A stretch of 64,000 nucleotides of DNA, taken from contig NC_086180.1 in assembly GCF_023053635.1 (NCBI RefSeq), forward strand, positions 86,281,447 through 86,345,446, given 5' to 3'. The first letter of the stretch is position 1, and each line of letters begins with the position of its first letter. The stretch comes from Elgaria multicarinata webbii (lineage: Eukaryota > Chordata > Lepidosauria > Squamata > Anguidae). The notes beneath the pieces are model-generated. The model had not been told where the DNA came from. It made no database searches and saw only the letters and a program-made list of their open reading frames with translations. The position numbers and the translations under genes are program-made. Shown one piece after another: positions 33,912 through 46,298 of the stretch.

Positions 33912-35400
33912 CACACACACACACACACACTGCCAGAAGGTGTCTCCTCTCCAAATACCTCCTCTGCACGTGACACTGGTTGGTAACTCTACCACAATAT
34001 GGTGGCATTGCAAAGCTGTTGCCACTGGAATGACAGAAAAGCTCTCATGTCCCTGCCTGCCAGTTATCTTCTGCTCCTGGACCTTTCGAGCATTATCACA
34101 AAACATCTTTTATGTTTCAATAAAGGTGATCTTAACAGGATTAAATGCAACTGAGAGTCAATAAGGGAGCAGCTAATAGTAGACTTTGTTGTAAGAAAAT
34201 GGTCTATCGGAACATATAGGACTTGGAAGCTGTTCAAAGGCCTATTGTTGTTTTTTAAATGCAAGAAAAATATATATTCTGAGCCACCCTCTCTGTGCCT
34301 TTTGACAGTGCAAGCAAATCAGTTCACAGTCCATTAAAGTAATAAGAACCTTATATCATATTTTGCGAGTAAATATACATTTACAAGAAAACCAAAGACT
34401 CCCGGGTAGAGTTCCTATCACAAAGTCTTATTACCACTAGAGAGGTATATGAAATGCACTCAGTTCTGCCTGACGCTCTGGCTTTAATACACAAACGCTG
34501 GAAAACCACCTGCATGAAAAGGATTGCGGTTGGATCCCCAGAATGGCAGCTCCTAAATCATTGCTCTTGCCTGCAATAACATCCAGCAAGTAGGATTTGC
34601 AGGTCTGTCTCAATATGTATAAGGAACCCATCATGAAAAGGTCACATTTTATAAAAGCTTCCTTCCTATCAGTGAGGCAAACAATTGAGAAGAAGCAGCT
34701 TCTGAGCAGAGAAATGCGGGGCTGTTTGAACAATGCTTGATAAAGACATTAGAAAAATGCTGCTACATGAGATATTGGGCTTGAATTGCAACTACAGTGG
34801 AAGTAATAGTATTTTGATGCTTGAATCTGCTCTTTTTTAAAAAACAACAACATACGGACAGTTCACTTGTCGCCTAATAACAAATTGTGCGTTAACTCTG
34901 AGTAGTTTAACTTAAAAACAATCCAGAGTGTCCAGGTTCAGACATCACACTCACTATCTATAATCAGTGTGATCATAGATTTTCAAAAAGTGGAAGCGGG
35001 TTGCCCTCAACCCCACAAATTCTGGGTTAAACAGCCCATGATTTGCTGCTATGATTTGCAAACCAGGGCAATATCTGTCAGGGGTTCCAAGCTTGAACCA
35101 GGAATGTCAGTGTCCGAAAGTCCTACCAGGGTACAGACTGTGTCCTCTTTTGATTCAAAAGATAATAGGGAAGTAGAACATCAACACCTGTGATTGACGG
35201 ACAACATGGAATACCTGGAGTAGTCAAGCCTAAAATAAATACTAGGAGCCTGGCCTTTTGCTCTTGTTTGGTCAACAAGCAGTACGGCAAATACTCTAAG
35301 AAGCAGGATTGACAGAGGGTTAGTGGTATTCGATGTAAAAAAAATGTATTATGATGCTGCCCAAATTGAATTCACCAACAGAATTCTGGAAAGAGCCTCA
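32250..35400. other. No gene seen
   Basis: Mostly unique, moderately AT-rich sequence. The only structured feature I can support is the microsatellite at 33867-33930. Confidence 0.4.
33867..33930. repeat. Compound (CAGA)n(CA)n microsatellite
   Basis: Eleven or so CAGA units pass directly into about ten CA units. The small frames here that encode VCVCVC and SVCLSVCL are a product of the repeat. Confidence 0.95.
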
Positions 35401-35402
35401 TG

Positions 35403-35482
35403 TTTTACTCTGTACAGCACCATGTACATTGATGGTGCTATATAAATAAATAAATAAATAAATAAATAATAATAATAATATA
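35403..35482 (+). mobile_element. LINE 3' tail fragment, GATGGTGCTATATAAATA type
   Basis: Same block as 4918-4970, followed by an (AATA)n then (AAT)n run. Confidence 0.6.
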
Positions 35483-36117
35483 CGGGGTGGGGACATGCTT
35501 GTACACCATTGAGAGCAATTTGAATTAAATAAAAGGAATCATTTTCTTCTCATCTAAGCCTGGGATAGACAACATCTAGCCCGTGGGCACCAATGTGCGT
35601 CCAGACACTTCCCTTAGCAGCCTACCCATCCCACTTTTTTTAAAAAAAATCAACATGTTTTCCTAACAGCAGCCAGGATAGGTTTCCATTGGTGCTGAAA
35701 ACTGTGAGTTCAAAGGATCTGCTTAGAATGTTGGGGCTCAGACCCCACCTTCCGCCTCGCACTCCATCTTTGGGGCATGTTATTTGTCCTTTGCCACACC
35801 TCCCACGGCAGCCATTTTGTGGTGGTACATCGGACAGCTGCTCAAACTGCCAAATGTATTCTTTGCCCAAAAATGTTGTCTATGCCTGAGCTAGGCCATT
35901 GTGTTCACGGATATGCGATGCTATGTCATTAAATAATGAAGGAGAAATGGGAAATGGGATCTATGAGGCTGTCTTTCAACCAGGCATGATGTATATCAGA
36001 GCTGCCCAATGTGTGGGCTTGTCCATTTGTGCACGGTGGTTTGGAGTCCGGAAATACGTCTTTCCACACAATGCTCAGGCTCTGTACATAAAAATGTGTG
36101 CCATTTAGCCGTAAGAA

Positions 36118-36363
36118 CTGCAGTGTTGTGGAGCAGATATGGCTGTGGAATTCCCTCCCCTGTGCAGTGCGTCTGTTGGCCAATCCAGACGCACCTCTTT
36201 AACCAGGTCTTTGGAAGTGGATGAATTATAAGACCTAATGTTGTTGTTTTCCCTCTGGTGAAGCAGTCGTTTGGACTGAGTTTTTAATGTTGGTTTTTAG
36301 TTAGTTTTATTGATATGTATCTGCGTCTCCCTGGAACCATAGGGTGAAGGGTGAGCTATAAAT
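36118..36363 (+). mobile_element. LINE 3' end fragment
   Basis: GTGGAATTCCCTCCCC, CAGACGCACCTCTTTAACCA and GTCTTTGGAAGTGGATG fit the region after the LWN motif (WNSLP..., K.HLF.QVFG) of a LINE C-terminus. The 3' part ends CATAGGGTGAAGGGTGAGCT then ATAAATAATA. Confidence 0.55.
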
Positions 36364-37980
36364 AATATGGTCAGGCATTACATACAAAATTCAAAGAGAG
36401 ATAAAATATTGAAGCGTGGACTATTCCTTTTCTTCTTTGTTTGCGTTTTCTTACGCATGAAACTTTCCGTACAAACTTTTCACTGCTTAGTACAGTTACT
36501 AAGCCAGATAAGATTTCTTTGGGGCTGCATTTGGTTCATTGGCTACTGGTTCACAATACCTGACTTATATTCATGCAGGGTGGGGAGGGGGGAATTTAAA
36601 TTTCTCAATTCCCTATAAAGCAGTCCCATATTAGTCTGAGTTCTGAATTCTGCTTTTGGCTATTGGAAGTCATCTCTCTTTCTCAGCCCTTCTTGTGTCA
36701 ACTGTGGCAAGCTTCATATTTCTGCTTGGGATAACTTCTGTGATACTGTTAGTCTAAGGAGAGTGGAGCAGGTGGGATGTGTAAACCCATCACACCGCTG
36801 TATATGAGAAAGGGCTTCCTTTCTAACCCTCTTTGAAAAACTCCCATATATTTTGCCCTCCGTCTGACAAAACATAATTACATGCTGAAAAATGTCTTGA
36901 GCTGCAGAAGGTAGCAGCACCAGCTCCATTTTCCAAGGTACTCCCTAAGCCAATTTTGTGGAAATACCACATCTCATGAGGGAAATTCAAAATATTTCCC
37001 AGATTATTTTGCCACCCCCATGTCTCTTTTGATAGAATTAGTTTCATTTGTAGTGTGTTAATAACGAGCATAAAATACAAGCATTTTATTTACTGAAATT
37101 CCATTCTAAAGCTTCATTTGAACTCCTCCAAGATTATCACATACATTCTTGCTTTTGAAATAATTAAATTTCACCTTCATTATTATTTTCTCACACTTTC
37201 CCCCCCCTCTCTATGAAGTTTATCACAGTTTGCGCGATGAATTATAGCACTCCAAGGGCAATTACATGCTAACGTATTGGCAATTGTGACTGAATCTGGT
37301 GCTCCAGGTGAAGTATATACCTGATAATTAGAGACTATTAATTCTGTTTTGTTAGATTTATCATCTGGGCTTGTGGTAATGAAACACAGATTTCTGTTTG
37401 CCTTGTGCTTTTAACACATGACTTTAAACAACAGCTTTTGGAAAACAGATTTTCACAGTATTTACTGACCAACATGTCAAAAATTAGTTTGAAGAATGGA
37501 TTAATTATGCATACACAATGCAGTTGCTCCTTTATAGTTAGGAAAATGTTAATAGAGAAAATTGCTAATCTACTTCAAAAGAAAGAGCAGTTTTGGGTTG
37601 CCAACGTTTTTCTCATTTATATCCCCTCTGAAAATTCTACAGGATTCTCTTGAGACAACTTGCAAACCTCACAATTCATTTCTTGAAAAGCTTTGGCTCA
37701 CTTCATCTGTTATTTATTTATTTTAAGTTGGTGAAGTTACCGCAAAGGTGATTTATTACATTGGGTGTGTGTGTTCGATTGTGCCATTTTATCTTTGTTC
37801 AAAATTCTTCAACTGCTTTGCTTTGAGTAAGAACTTCCAAATTCACTTCGAATGCCACTTTAGGTGAAATATGGTAATGATACCAACTTCAATATAAACT
37901 TGTTTAATTGAAATAGGGTCAATTCACACATTACTTTTTGAAGCGATACGTCAAAATTAACTATTTTAAATTTATAAAGC
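36364..37980. other. No gene seen; unique AT-rich DNA
   Basis: No repeat recognised. The segment 37090-37400 holds many TAAT/ATTA cores (AATAATTAAATT, GATAATTAGAGACTATTAAT) and is a possible conserved noncoding element; this is inference from appearance only. Confidence 0.35.
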
Positions 37981-37982
37981 AG

Positions 37983-38105
37983 GAGAAGGAAACATATGGC
38001 TGATCAGATGTTGGGGGACTGCAACTCCCATCAGCCAGACTAGCCAGTGATGAGGGATAACAGGAGTTACAAACAAACATCTGGAAGGCCACATGTTCCG
38101 CATCG
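37983..38105. repeat. Palindromic repeat, ACTACAACTCCCATCAT family
   Basis: GATGTTGGGGGACTGCAACT, CCCATCAGCCAG and GCCAGTGATGAGGGATAACA then GGAGTT and ACATCTGGAAGGCCAC form opposing halves of the common squamate palindrome. Confidence 0.65.
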
Positions 38106-38219
38106 CTAGTATATAATGCACTGTTCATGTAATGAGATCCATTTAGTACACAATCCTATCAATTACATCCTCAATGATTGGAAGCTCCCAAACTTGGAGG
38201 CCTCCAATCATCCAACACA

Positions 38220-38365
38220 GGGTGAAAGGAGTGGCAGAGGTGAGCTTTGTCTCCCTGACCTCCACCCTGCATTTTTTGCTAGACAGGCTTTTTTTTACCC
38301 ATCTAGCAACAGAGCTTCAGAGGGAGAATGGAGGCTGGAATAGGCTCAGGATAGTTCATATCCTG
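38220..38365. repeat. Unclassified repeat shared with 44965-45055
   Basis: CTCCACCCTGCATTTTTTGC, TAGACAGGCTTTTTTT, CATCTAGC and GGAGGCTGGA.TA recur in the same order at 44965-45055 (CTCCCACTCTACACTTTAGC, TAGACAGGTC, CATCTAGC, GGAGGCTGGAGAA). Confidence 0.45.
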
Positions 38366-39094
38366 GCCTCTCCATTCTCCTCCCTTCCCTGCCTTTTCCT
38401 TCTCTCTGACGTCAATTTTCAGACCTTGGAGGGCAGCGGTGTAGTTCTTGTTGTGCCATTTCCAAGGGGTGGGGGTCAGATCGTCGACTTCCCCTTCTGA
38501 AGTTGAAGGGACATCTCCGATCTCAGGGGGGAGAATCCCCATAGTCCTATGGCCCCTCAGACAATGTCTAGGGACAACAGGATTACTTCTTTATTGGACT
38601 AAAGACAAATCAGCGAGAGTTAGGGTTTGTCCTGGCATGGAAAATACGTCTCACCACACATGGATGTATCCAAACAAAATATTTACATGAAAATTTACCA
38701 CATCAAAAAGTAGCCAGCAATTTGGTTCCAGATCAACTGAGCAGATGCATATTATAGCTCATTTTTCTTCGTTGCTGCAGTATTTCTTCTGGTTCATTTG
38801 GCTGTTTCACTTGTGAAGCTCACAACATTCGAGTGGACTTTGTATCCAGAATTAGCCCATGCGAATAAGCTAAATTAGATTCCTATACACTTCACTGCAG
38901 AGCAAATATTCTATTCAGTTGTAATTGCAGTCTTGTTTAAGTGAAAGGGCAGGTTAAGATCAAATGCAAGGCCAACCCCGTCCCTCTCCCAGAACACCAC
39001 AAGAGCATCTGGGAAGCGTGTCGGCTACTGCAATATGTTTTGGGTTTTTTTAGTGAACTATTCAAATGTTTCCCTTTATTGGCAATGAAAGCAG

Positions 39095-39120
39095 GGACTC
39101 TCTCTCTCTCTCTCTCTCTT
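39095..39120. repeat. (CT)n microsatellite
   Basis: Run of about 12 CT units. Confidence 0.9.
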
Positions 39121-39419
39121 TTAAAGGGATGGGTTTCTAGCAGTCTCAGCCTCTGCCCTGAAAGAAGCTACTAGGTCATTTAAGTCCCTGGAATTGGTCT
39201 TATGGGGAGGAGGGTGTTTAGATGGCACTGCCCATTACTTAACTCACTTCAAAATGTGGTGAGCTCGCCCCACTGTATTTGGAGGCCCTCTTGCTCATTC
39301 TGCTGAGTGGGGCCCTGGACAGAGTCCTGTCTCACAGTCCTGCCCTGACAGCACCAGTGAATGGATGTTAGGGCTGACGGACGCTCAGTCACAATTGGTC
39401 ACTTGGCAGAGTTCTTTAA

Positions 39420-39492
39420 GGGTGAAATCCAATGCATGTTTAGACAGGAAAAAAAGCCCTACAACTGCCAGCATACGTTTTTAGAGATGTGG
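39420..39492. repeat. Half copy of the GTGCAATCCTATGCA palindrome family
   Basis: GGTGAAATCCAATGCATGTT, TAGACAGGAAAAAAAGCCC and TACAACTGCCAGCATA match one arm of the element at 43184-43306. A similar half copy lies at 18500-18575. Confidence 0.55.
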
Positions 39493-39587
39493 TTCCTTTG
39501 ATTCTCTCTCTCTCTCCCCGCCCCCCAAGATAAACAATATAGAAATCTCTTTCTATATGGTGCATCGACTCCTAAAAACTAACACTG

Positions 39588-39961
39588 GCAAAGGAAGTAA
39601 TGCAGGTGGCTACTAGGAGGAGGGCTTTCTCCGCTGTGGCACCCTGGTTGTGGAATGAGCTCCCCAGAGAGGTCCGCCTGGCGCCTACACTGTACTCCTT
39701 TCATCGCCAGCTGAAGACCTTTTTATTCTCTCAGTATTTTAACACTTAATTTTAACTTAAATTTAAATTTTACTGTTCTAACTTTGTATTTTAATCTTAT
39801 ATCAATTTTGCTGTGTGGTTTTATCCTGGTTGTGCTTTTTATACTGTATTTTGTATTTGTGCTTTTAACCTTTTGGTTGTTTTATTATGGTTTTAATTTT
39901 TGTGAACCGCCCAGAGAGCTTCAGCTATTGGGCGGTATAAAAATGTAATAAATAAATAAAA
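39588..39961 (+). mobile_element. 5'-truncated L2-group LINE, 3' end
   Basis: Begins at GGCAAAGGAAGTAATGCAGG, continues through the RRRAFSAVAPWLWNELPREV and QLKTFLFSQ region and the complete 3' UTR with GAACCGCCCAGAGAGCTTCA, GCTATTGGGCGGTATAAAAA and (AATA)n. Same subfamily as 3922, 17822, 54572 and 58066. Confidence 0.85.
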
Positions 39962-40599
39962 AACCTGCTCCTACCTTTGTTTTTAATTGATTCCAATAAA
40001 TGAGGATATCATTCTGTGGGTACTTTTTACCTGTTTGCCCTCCTATAATTTGAGAGAAATTCTTGCTTTTGAAAACACTTGGTTACCAAAAAACCCCTAT
40101 ATTCTCTTGTAAAGCAGGAGACAAGGCCGGTGCAATCCCTTCCCCCTGGGTCTTGACATTCACTCCCTCCCTTCAGCTGCTCTGCTGAGTGGGAAACCAG
40201 ATACGTCTCACAGCAGGTGAGGAAAGGGAGTGGGTGATAAGAGCATGGAAAGAATGGAGATGGAGTTGCCTTGCCTACCATCTAAGCAAGAGATTTAAAA
40301 GGACAGAATTTGGGTTTTAAAGCACAGCAAGGGCTTGTTTTAGAAATGCAGCATGCACATGCTCTTTGTTTCTCTTCATATCTTCTTTAATCTTCTTTGC
40401 CCAGTATTGCAGTTATGTTCTAGAGTTACTCAAATAAAGCCTGAAGGCAGTGATGAATGTGGTCTTCTGATATTTCTATCACAGAGCATGTATATGTTTC
40501 ATTGTCTGCAGCTCTCCAGAATACCAGAGCTCTGTGGTTGGGTTGAAGCAAGAAAGGAACCCGGGCTCCTTTCTTATCCTGCGTTGGCTGTACATGTGG

Positions 40600-40797
40600 A
40601 GAGCCAGCGTGGTCTACTGGTTAGAATGATGGACTGCGGAGATCCAGGTTCTAGGCTCCAGTCAGCCATGAAGCTCACTGGGTGACTTTGGTCCAGTCAG
40701 TGATTCTCAGCCTAACACATTTCACAGGGTTGTTGTGAGGATAAAATTGAGAGGAGGACAACCATGTAAGCCACCTTGGAAGGAAAAAAAGCAGAAA
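40600..40797 (+). repeat. Sauria SINE (plus)
   Basis: Head GAGCCAGCGTGGTCTACTGG, B box GGTTCTAGGCTCC, GCTCACTGGGTGACTTTGG, CAGGGTTGTTGTGAGGATAA, then TGTAAGCCACCTTGGAAGG. The order from tRNA-like head to LINE-shared 3' part is complete. Confidence 0.9.
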
Positions 40798-40808
40798 ATG
40801 AACGTAAT

Positions 40809-41000
40809 CTCCCTATATAAAGATAAACTTAGGTCTGTGGGTTTGTATGTATGGAAATGTTTACCCACTTCTAGATGAGTTACAAACTTGAAATTTGGTA
40901 CACTGGTACATCTTCCTGTACAATGAGCCCCCAAAATCCCAAAACCCAAATTTGTGCAGTTTAACTATTTTTAAACAATTTAAAACAGATTCTATGCTTA
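40809..41000 (+). mobile_element. Possible Helitron-like end
   Basis: TCCCTATATAAAGATAAACT, GTTTGTATGTATGG, CTTGAAATTTGGTACACTGG recall the 5' ends of vertebrate Helitrons, which begin TC and carry TGAAA.TTGGTAC blocks. No CTRR end or terminal hairpin was located, so this is only a suggestion. Confidence 0.3.
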
Positions 41001-42526
41001 TGCATACAACTGCCAGCAATTGTCTGGGTAGCGCCTCTCGGACGATGGGGTGACTTGTGTTCTGCCGAAGACATGCTGGTACGAGTAGGCATTTCAGAGT
41101 TCTTGGGGGATTGCGAGCAGCAATGTGGGCGATGGCCTGAGATCTCTGAAATAGCTACACATACCAGCATGCTTTGCCTGGAGCTGCCTGCGTCCACTGA
41201 GAGTCACTTCCCTCCACTTCTCGTCGATGTTACTCCTCGAGAAAGAGAGGCAAGGAGCAACATCATCAGCAAGCAGAGGGCAGTGGATTAATGTTATTCG
41301 GGGACCTGAGCAACACCAGGAATATCTGCTAGTAATAAATAAATTAAACAAACAAACAAACATAGGAACAGGGTCATAGACCCAGGGGCAAGCTACAGGT
41401 TACACAGAAGAAATGTGAACAGGTTCTTGACAGTTTTATAAAATGAAAAGAAGCTGTAAGAGCAGCAGCCTGGAACAGGCTGCTGAAGTTTTTTCCTCCA
41501 GTGGTCTTCCACTCAAAATCATCCCCCCTGCTGGTTTCTCTGCAGGGAAAACAGATCTGAATAGGTTGATTTTCCTCTCTAAAGGGGAAAAACAGTGGGG
41601 GCTCTTTTGAGTGGTTAAAGAGCTGGCCGGAAAAGGGTTAACACTCCTCCCCAGCCAAACTTCCTTTGCTCCTGATTGCAGGCTGGTGGAGCCCCCCGCC
41701 CAGCACCCACTGTCACCTGCCCATGTGACAATAGGTGCTGTGGAGGCACTGGTTGATGCTCAGGGGCCCAAAAAGCAGTCTGCCCAGGAACCTCCAAAAC
41801 TGGTGTCAGGCCCAATTCAAGGGAAAAAAATGTTACGGAGATATTTCCCCCCTAAAGAGCGATCACATACACTCATCCGTAGGGTCTGAGGAGTTAGTGA
41901 TAGCCCCTTGTAATGATAAATTGAATCTATAACATAGGAGTTAATAGGGAGACCTGACCCCTGGCCCCTTGCACTAGAGATCCCTTCATGTGCTTTCTAA
42001 GATAGATGTGTATATTTCAGGCCTGAAGTGGTGTTTTAAAGGTGTCTTGGTTTGTTCCAAAACAAGATTAAAAGCGGATGCAAGTCAATTAAACTTGTGT
42101 ATTATGCTTACCTGAGCAAAGATTTGGCCGCCCTTCAAATGTCCAAACGCTGACAGCCTTCGGCCTTATTCACTCAGCAGGCCTAAACAGACACACCACA
42201 TGGTCAGAAGTCTCCATCTATTGGTTTTAACAAACATAAGCTGGAGATCCCAAATCCATCCCTTTCTCAGTGTGCTGCCATCTGCCTACTTGCTCACCCT
42301 CTGGAAGCACCTGGATTCTTTTTCGCAGCAGCAGAAAGTAATCAAGAAATCCCAGGGGTGCAGAAACACCCATGTTCTTCTGTTGCTGCTCCAAGAGCAA
42401 TTTAGATACTACAGGACTGTGAGTGGGCAAGTCAGAAGAGGCTGGATTGAGGTTCTCTAGCTTACTTACAACCTGTCAGAAGCAATAGCTACTACTGTCA
42501 CAAGGAGGCTTCTTACCACGTAGAGG
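41001..42526. other. No gene seen
   Basis: Overlapping frames at 41055-41363 and 41611-41932 on both strands have no recognised domain. A short (AAAC)n run occurs at about 41341-41362. Confidence 0.4.
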
Positions 42527-42534
42527 ATCTACAC

Positions 42535-42955
42535 TAGGGTGACCATATTTGGGAAACCAAAAAAGAGGACACCTAGTGTGTGCGTGTGGGGAAGCAGCTT
42601 TCTGAGTCCTGCAGAAAGTACGTTATTCCCCCGCCACCTTAAAGAACCCGATTGGAGTGGAGGAGAGGAAAGGATTTCATTCTGCACCACCACCATCCAC
42701 ACCAATTGGGGCCTTTTCTATAATGTCCACGAATGACCCACTTTCCTCTTTAAGACCTCAATTGGAGCTCGGGGTGGGGGAATGACGTGCCTCAAGAAAG
42801 CATGTCACTCCCTCCTGCCATGCTAATGGCAGCCTTAAAGAGGAAGGTGTGTCATTCCAGGACATTATTGAAAATTATAGAAAATCCCCCCTGACACCAT
42901 GGGAAGAACAAAAACCAGGACAAATCCGGGGAAATCCTGACAGTTGGTCACCCTA
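42535..42955. mobile_element. hAT-like MITE with exact 8-bp target duplication
   Basis: The terminal inverted repeats are TAGGGTGACCA and TGGTCACCCTA. Both ends are flanked by ATCTACAC (42527-42534 and 42956-42963). The 421-bp interior contains AGGACA..., GGGGAAGCAGC, AGAGGAAGGTGTGTCATTCC and GACAAATCCGGGG but no transposase. The duplication length assigns it to hAT. Confidence 0.88.
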
Positions 42956-43183
42956 ATCTACACAGGCCCAGTGGAGGCTAGTGGCTCTAATGTCAGTGGG
43001 TTCCAGTCAGAACGTTAAAGGAGCTATCGCTCCTTTAGAACTAAAACCCAGATATTGAAGCCTCCAGTGCACAGGCCTGCTATATGAACTAGGCCTTGGT
43101 TACAGTTTTTATACTTGCTATTTTGATCACATATTGAGGGTGGGGAAATGTCTTAAATGGAAGAGTTTATAAAAAGCCATTTT

Positions 43184-43306
43184 GGGTGCAATCCTATGCA
43201 CGTTTAGCCAGGAAAAAGTCCTATAATTCCCATGCTGGCTGGGGAATGCTGCGAGTTGTAGGACTTTCCCCCCCCCCCCCGTCTAAACATGCATAGGGTT
43301 GTGCCC
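43184..43306. mobile_element. Palindromic MITE, GTGCAATCCTATGCA family
   Basis: GGGTGCAATCCTATGCACGT on the left is mirrored by GGGCACAACCCTATGCATGT (reverse complement of the right end), followed by TTAGCC/TTAGAC and AAAGTCCTA.AA.TC in both arms. A C-run at 43269-43280 interrupts the right arm. Partial relatives: 11088-11185, 18500-18575, 39420-39492 and 50988-51075. Confidence 0.8.
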
Positions 43307-43309
43307 TTA

Positions 43310-44657
43310 GTCAACAAGAAATTTTTGTTGTGCATTTTTGAGATGTTAATTTCCATGATCAGATATAGAAAAACAGATGCATCTGTTCCTGAATTTTAAA
43401 TAAAAACAGGCTAAAGAAAAACACCTACTCTACTGTACTCTGATGACCTTCTAGATTGATATGTACAGTTTGTATGGATTTTAAGTATAATTAACAACTT
43501 CCCATTCAGTATTTAACAGCTTCAACTGTTTCTTTGATGGCCAAAAGCTAATCAATCTTGTTCTCAAATGCTAATACAAGCAATTAAAAATAACATTAAT
43601 TGAAATACTGCAGGGGCTGGGTGGATTTTTTTCCCATTTAACCTCATGGCAACACTAATTTACAGTACTAATTAGTGAATTGCCCTTTGTATCATAAAAC
43701 TTAGGAAGAGAGAGGTGTCCTTTAAAGCCCAACAGAGAAGTACAGATGGTCACTGCACTTTCAGTGGGTTTGTATGCCAACATTTCGAATATTTATTTCA
43801 CCTGATGGGCCAAATGTGCTGGAGCATATTATGTACAAAGAGAACATTAATATTGCTTTGCTGAGAAAATGTATAGCCTATTTGTCTCACAGTAAACCAT
43901 ATAAATATGCCTACAAGGATAAATAATATTCTATCCAATGTCCTAATTAAAGGAAAGAAAACTCTTCTGTCTTAGATAATATAAGAGGGTAAAGTGAATT
44001 GGAAATAAAGATAGACTGTAAAATCTGAGACCGGGTGGGGTGGGATGGGGTGGGATGGGGTGGGGTCTGCTTAAAAACACAAATAAAATAAACTGGAAAT
44101 ATAACTTAAATTTAAAGTTATGCAATATGAGATTTTTATTGTGCAATTAGGTACAAACAATTAACAAACAAAAAGGACACAAAATACAATTTATAATCCC
44201 CACATATGTTTACTTTAATTTCCTTTTAGTTGAGTAAGTTGACTTTAATATCAGCGGAACGCAACTCAACCATTTTACCCTTTGCTCCCGGGTAAGTAAT
44301 AGTATTTTCATTGCTAACAAAATTACCTGCACTGTGATGTGAAAAGCATCCAGAAATCAAGGTGTCTTTGATTTAAGAAGGTAGAGAATGGAATGATTAT
44401 ATTGTGGTCTACACAAACACAATATGTGGAATTTTCTTTAAAAGATGAGATATATTGAGTTTAGTTCTTAGAGATACCATCTCCTTCAGTAAATGGAATT
44501 GAAGATGCATCTAATTAGCACATGCATTTAACATGAATTTATTACCAGAGGCTGGCACATACATGCACATTTGACGATTGAAACATTAAGCACACAATCC
44601 TATCAGATCTGACCTTGATGCCCACAAGCCTCTGAACTCAGAGGCTTGCGAGTATCC
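43310..44657. other. No gene seen; AT-rich
   Basis: Unique AT-rich sequence with one G-rich minisatellite at 44032-44067. No exon recognised. Confidence 0.4.
44032..44067 (+). repeat. G-rich minisatellite (GGGGTGGGAT)n
   Basis: Three to four units of GGGGTGGGAT or GGGGTGG. The runs of four Gs at short spacing could form a G-quadruplex on the plus strand. Confidence 0.85.
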
Positions 44658-44962
44658 TAGGGTGACCATATGAAAAGGAGGACAGGGCTCCTGTATCTTT
44701 AACAGTTACATAGAAAAGGGAATTTCAGCAAGTGTCTGTGGTATATATGGAGAACCTGGTGAAACTTCCTCTTCATCACAATAGTTAAAGCTGCAGAAGC
44801 TATACTACAGTGACCAGATGTAAAAGAGGGCAGGGCACCTGCAGCTTTAACTGTGATGAAGAGGGAATTTCACCAGGTTCTCCATATGTACGAAGGACAC
44901 CTGCTGAAATTCGCTTTTCAATACAACTGTTAAAGATACAGGAGCCCAGTCCTCCTTTTCTC
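44658..44962. mobile_element. Palindromic MITE, TAGGGTGACCATATG family
   Basis: Starts TAGGGTGACCATATGAAAAG; shares GGACAGGGCTCCTGTATC, TTTAACAGTT and TTTCACCAGGT blocks with 21080-21335. The right end stops at CAGTCCTCCTTTTC without the expected GGTCACCCTA, so that terminus appears lost. An inner GTGACCAGATGTAAAAGAGG suggests a second copy of the end inside. Confidence 0.75.
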
Positions 44963-45130
44963 ACTTGCCTCCCACTCTACACTTTAGCTAGACAGGTCTT
45001 TTTGGCCATCTAGCTGAGGCATGGGGGAGGGAAGGAGGCTGGAGAATTCCTCATACTCAGGGCCGGCGCTACCATTAGGCCAACTAGGCAGCCGCCTAGG
45101 GCGCAGACCTCAGAGGGGAGCAGTACTGCC

Positions 45131-45168
45131 CTTAAAGCCATGGTTTAAGGTGTCTACTGAATCAGGCC
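45131..45168. repeat. Half copy of the GGCCCTGTTCAGA palindrome
   Basis: CTTAAAGCCATGGTTTAAGG then TGTCTACTGAATCAGGCC matches one arm of 1834-1944. It follows GGCCGGCGCTACCATTAGGC and GCCGCCTAGGGCGC, which looks like another element end. Confidence 0.6.
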
Positions 45169-46298
45169 AGTGTATTGAAGAAGAGCATGATAGACTGTTT
45201 GGAACTGGCATGTATGTATGTGTGTGTGTGCGCGCGCCGCACACATGGAATATGTAAGGGGTGAATGTAAGATTGTTCTTCTGCAGTTGTTATCATCATC
45301 TATAAAATGAGAAGATCGTTATTTGATAAATAATGGAAATATACGGTTAAAAACTGCCAGGACAAACCAATAGCTACCACTTTCTTTCTTAGTTCCTCCA
45401 TCAACACAACATGTCAAAGGGAGCAAAAGGAAGTCTTAATCCCAGCAGAGCACCTTGATGTACCATTTCCACAGGTAAAGTAGATGTGGGGTTTACACAA
45501 AACAGAGGAACAAAGCCAAGCAATCTTATACATTTTAGACTTCTGGTCTTTTGTGAACAGCTGCAGAATGTAAGCACTGTACATTTTTTAAAAGCATTTT
45601 TAGAAAAAAAATCTAAGCAATCAGCAGCGTGCGTGATTTTTTTTTTTTTTAATCTAGGAAAGATTTAACACTTTTTAAGATTACTTTTCCTATTGTACAA
45701 GCTTCCTTTGTATACAGGGTCTTTAAAAACTCCTTTTCTTCCATTGTTGGAATGGGAAGGGGGCTATGTGGGATTGTATACAGGATCTTTTGTTGCAGCG
45801 GTACTTTTCTCTTTGACTTTGCCAGGTGGATGGGTAGGTGGGGGAGGCCATTTCCCCGTGTACAAGGCTTTAGGCACAGTCCTGGACACAGCACCTGCCC
45901 TGTCCTAGGGAGCACATCGCTGGCCCGTTTGGCACTAATCTTGCTACTCTGCTCACCGAGCAACGCCTCGTTTTCTAGACTAGCGGACAGAAGTATGTGT
46001 CCCTTCGGTTATTCTGCAATTGCTCCAAACCAAGTTCTGATCAAAATGACATTTGCTTGAGAGCAACGTAAATAGCTCCTAGGCAATATATTCACGCTCT
46101 CCTAGTTGCTCCTTTACAAGGAGGCACTTAGCAAAAGCAGTAGCTCTGACACTGCAACAGAACTCATTTGCTAGCCATTTGTAGAGGCAAAGCCTCAGAA
46201 GGTACATCTCAGAGGGCCAGGTAGTTCCTTTTCTCTGCCTTATTCCTTGGAGGCAAACAGGTGTTCCTTGCATCTTCCAACGCCTAAATATTTCATGT

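Noticed and set aside
33867-33930. CRISPR-like or coding repeat
   Set aside because: It is a plain CAGA/CA microsatellite with no spacers.
45649-46060. Opposing frames of about 100 codons
   Set aside because: No recognisable domain on either strand and no splice or promoter context.
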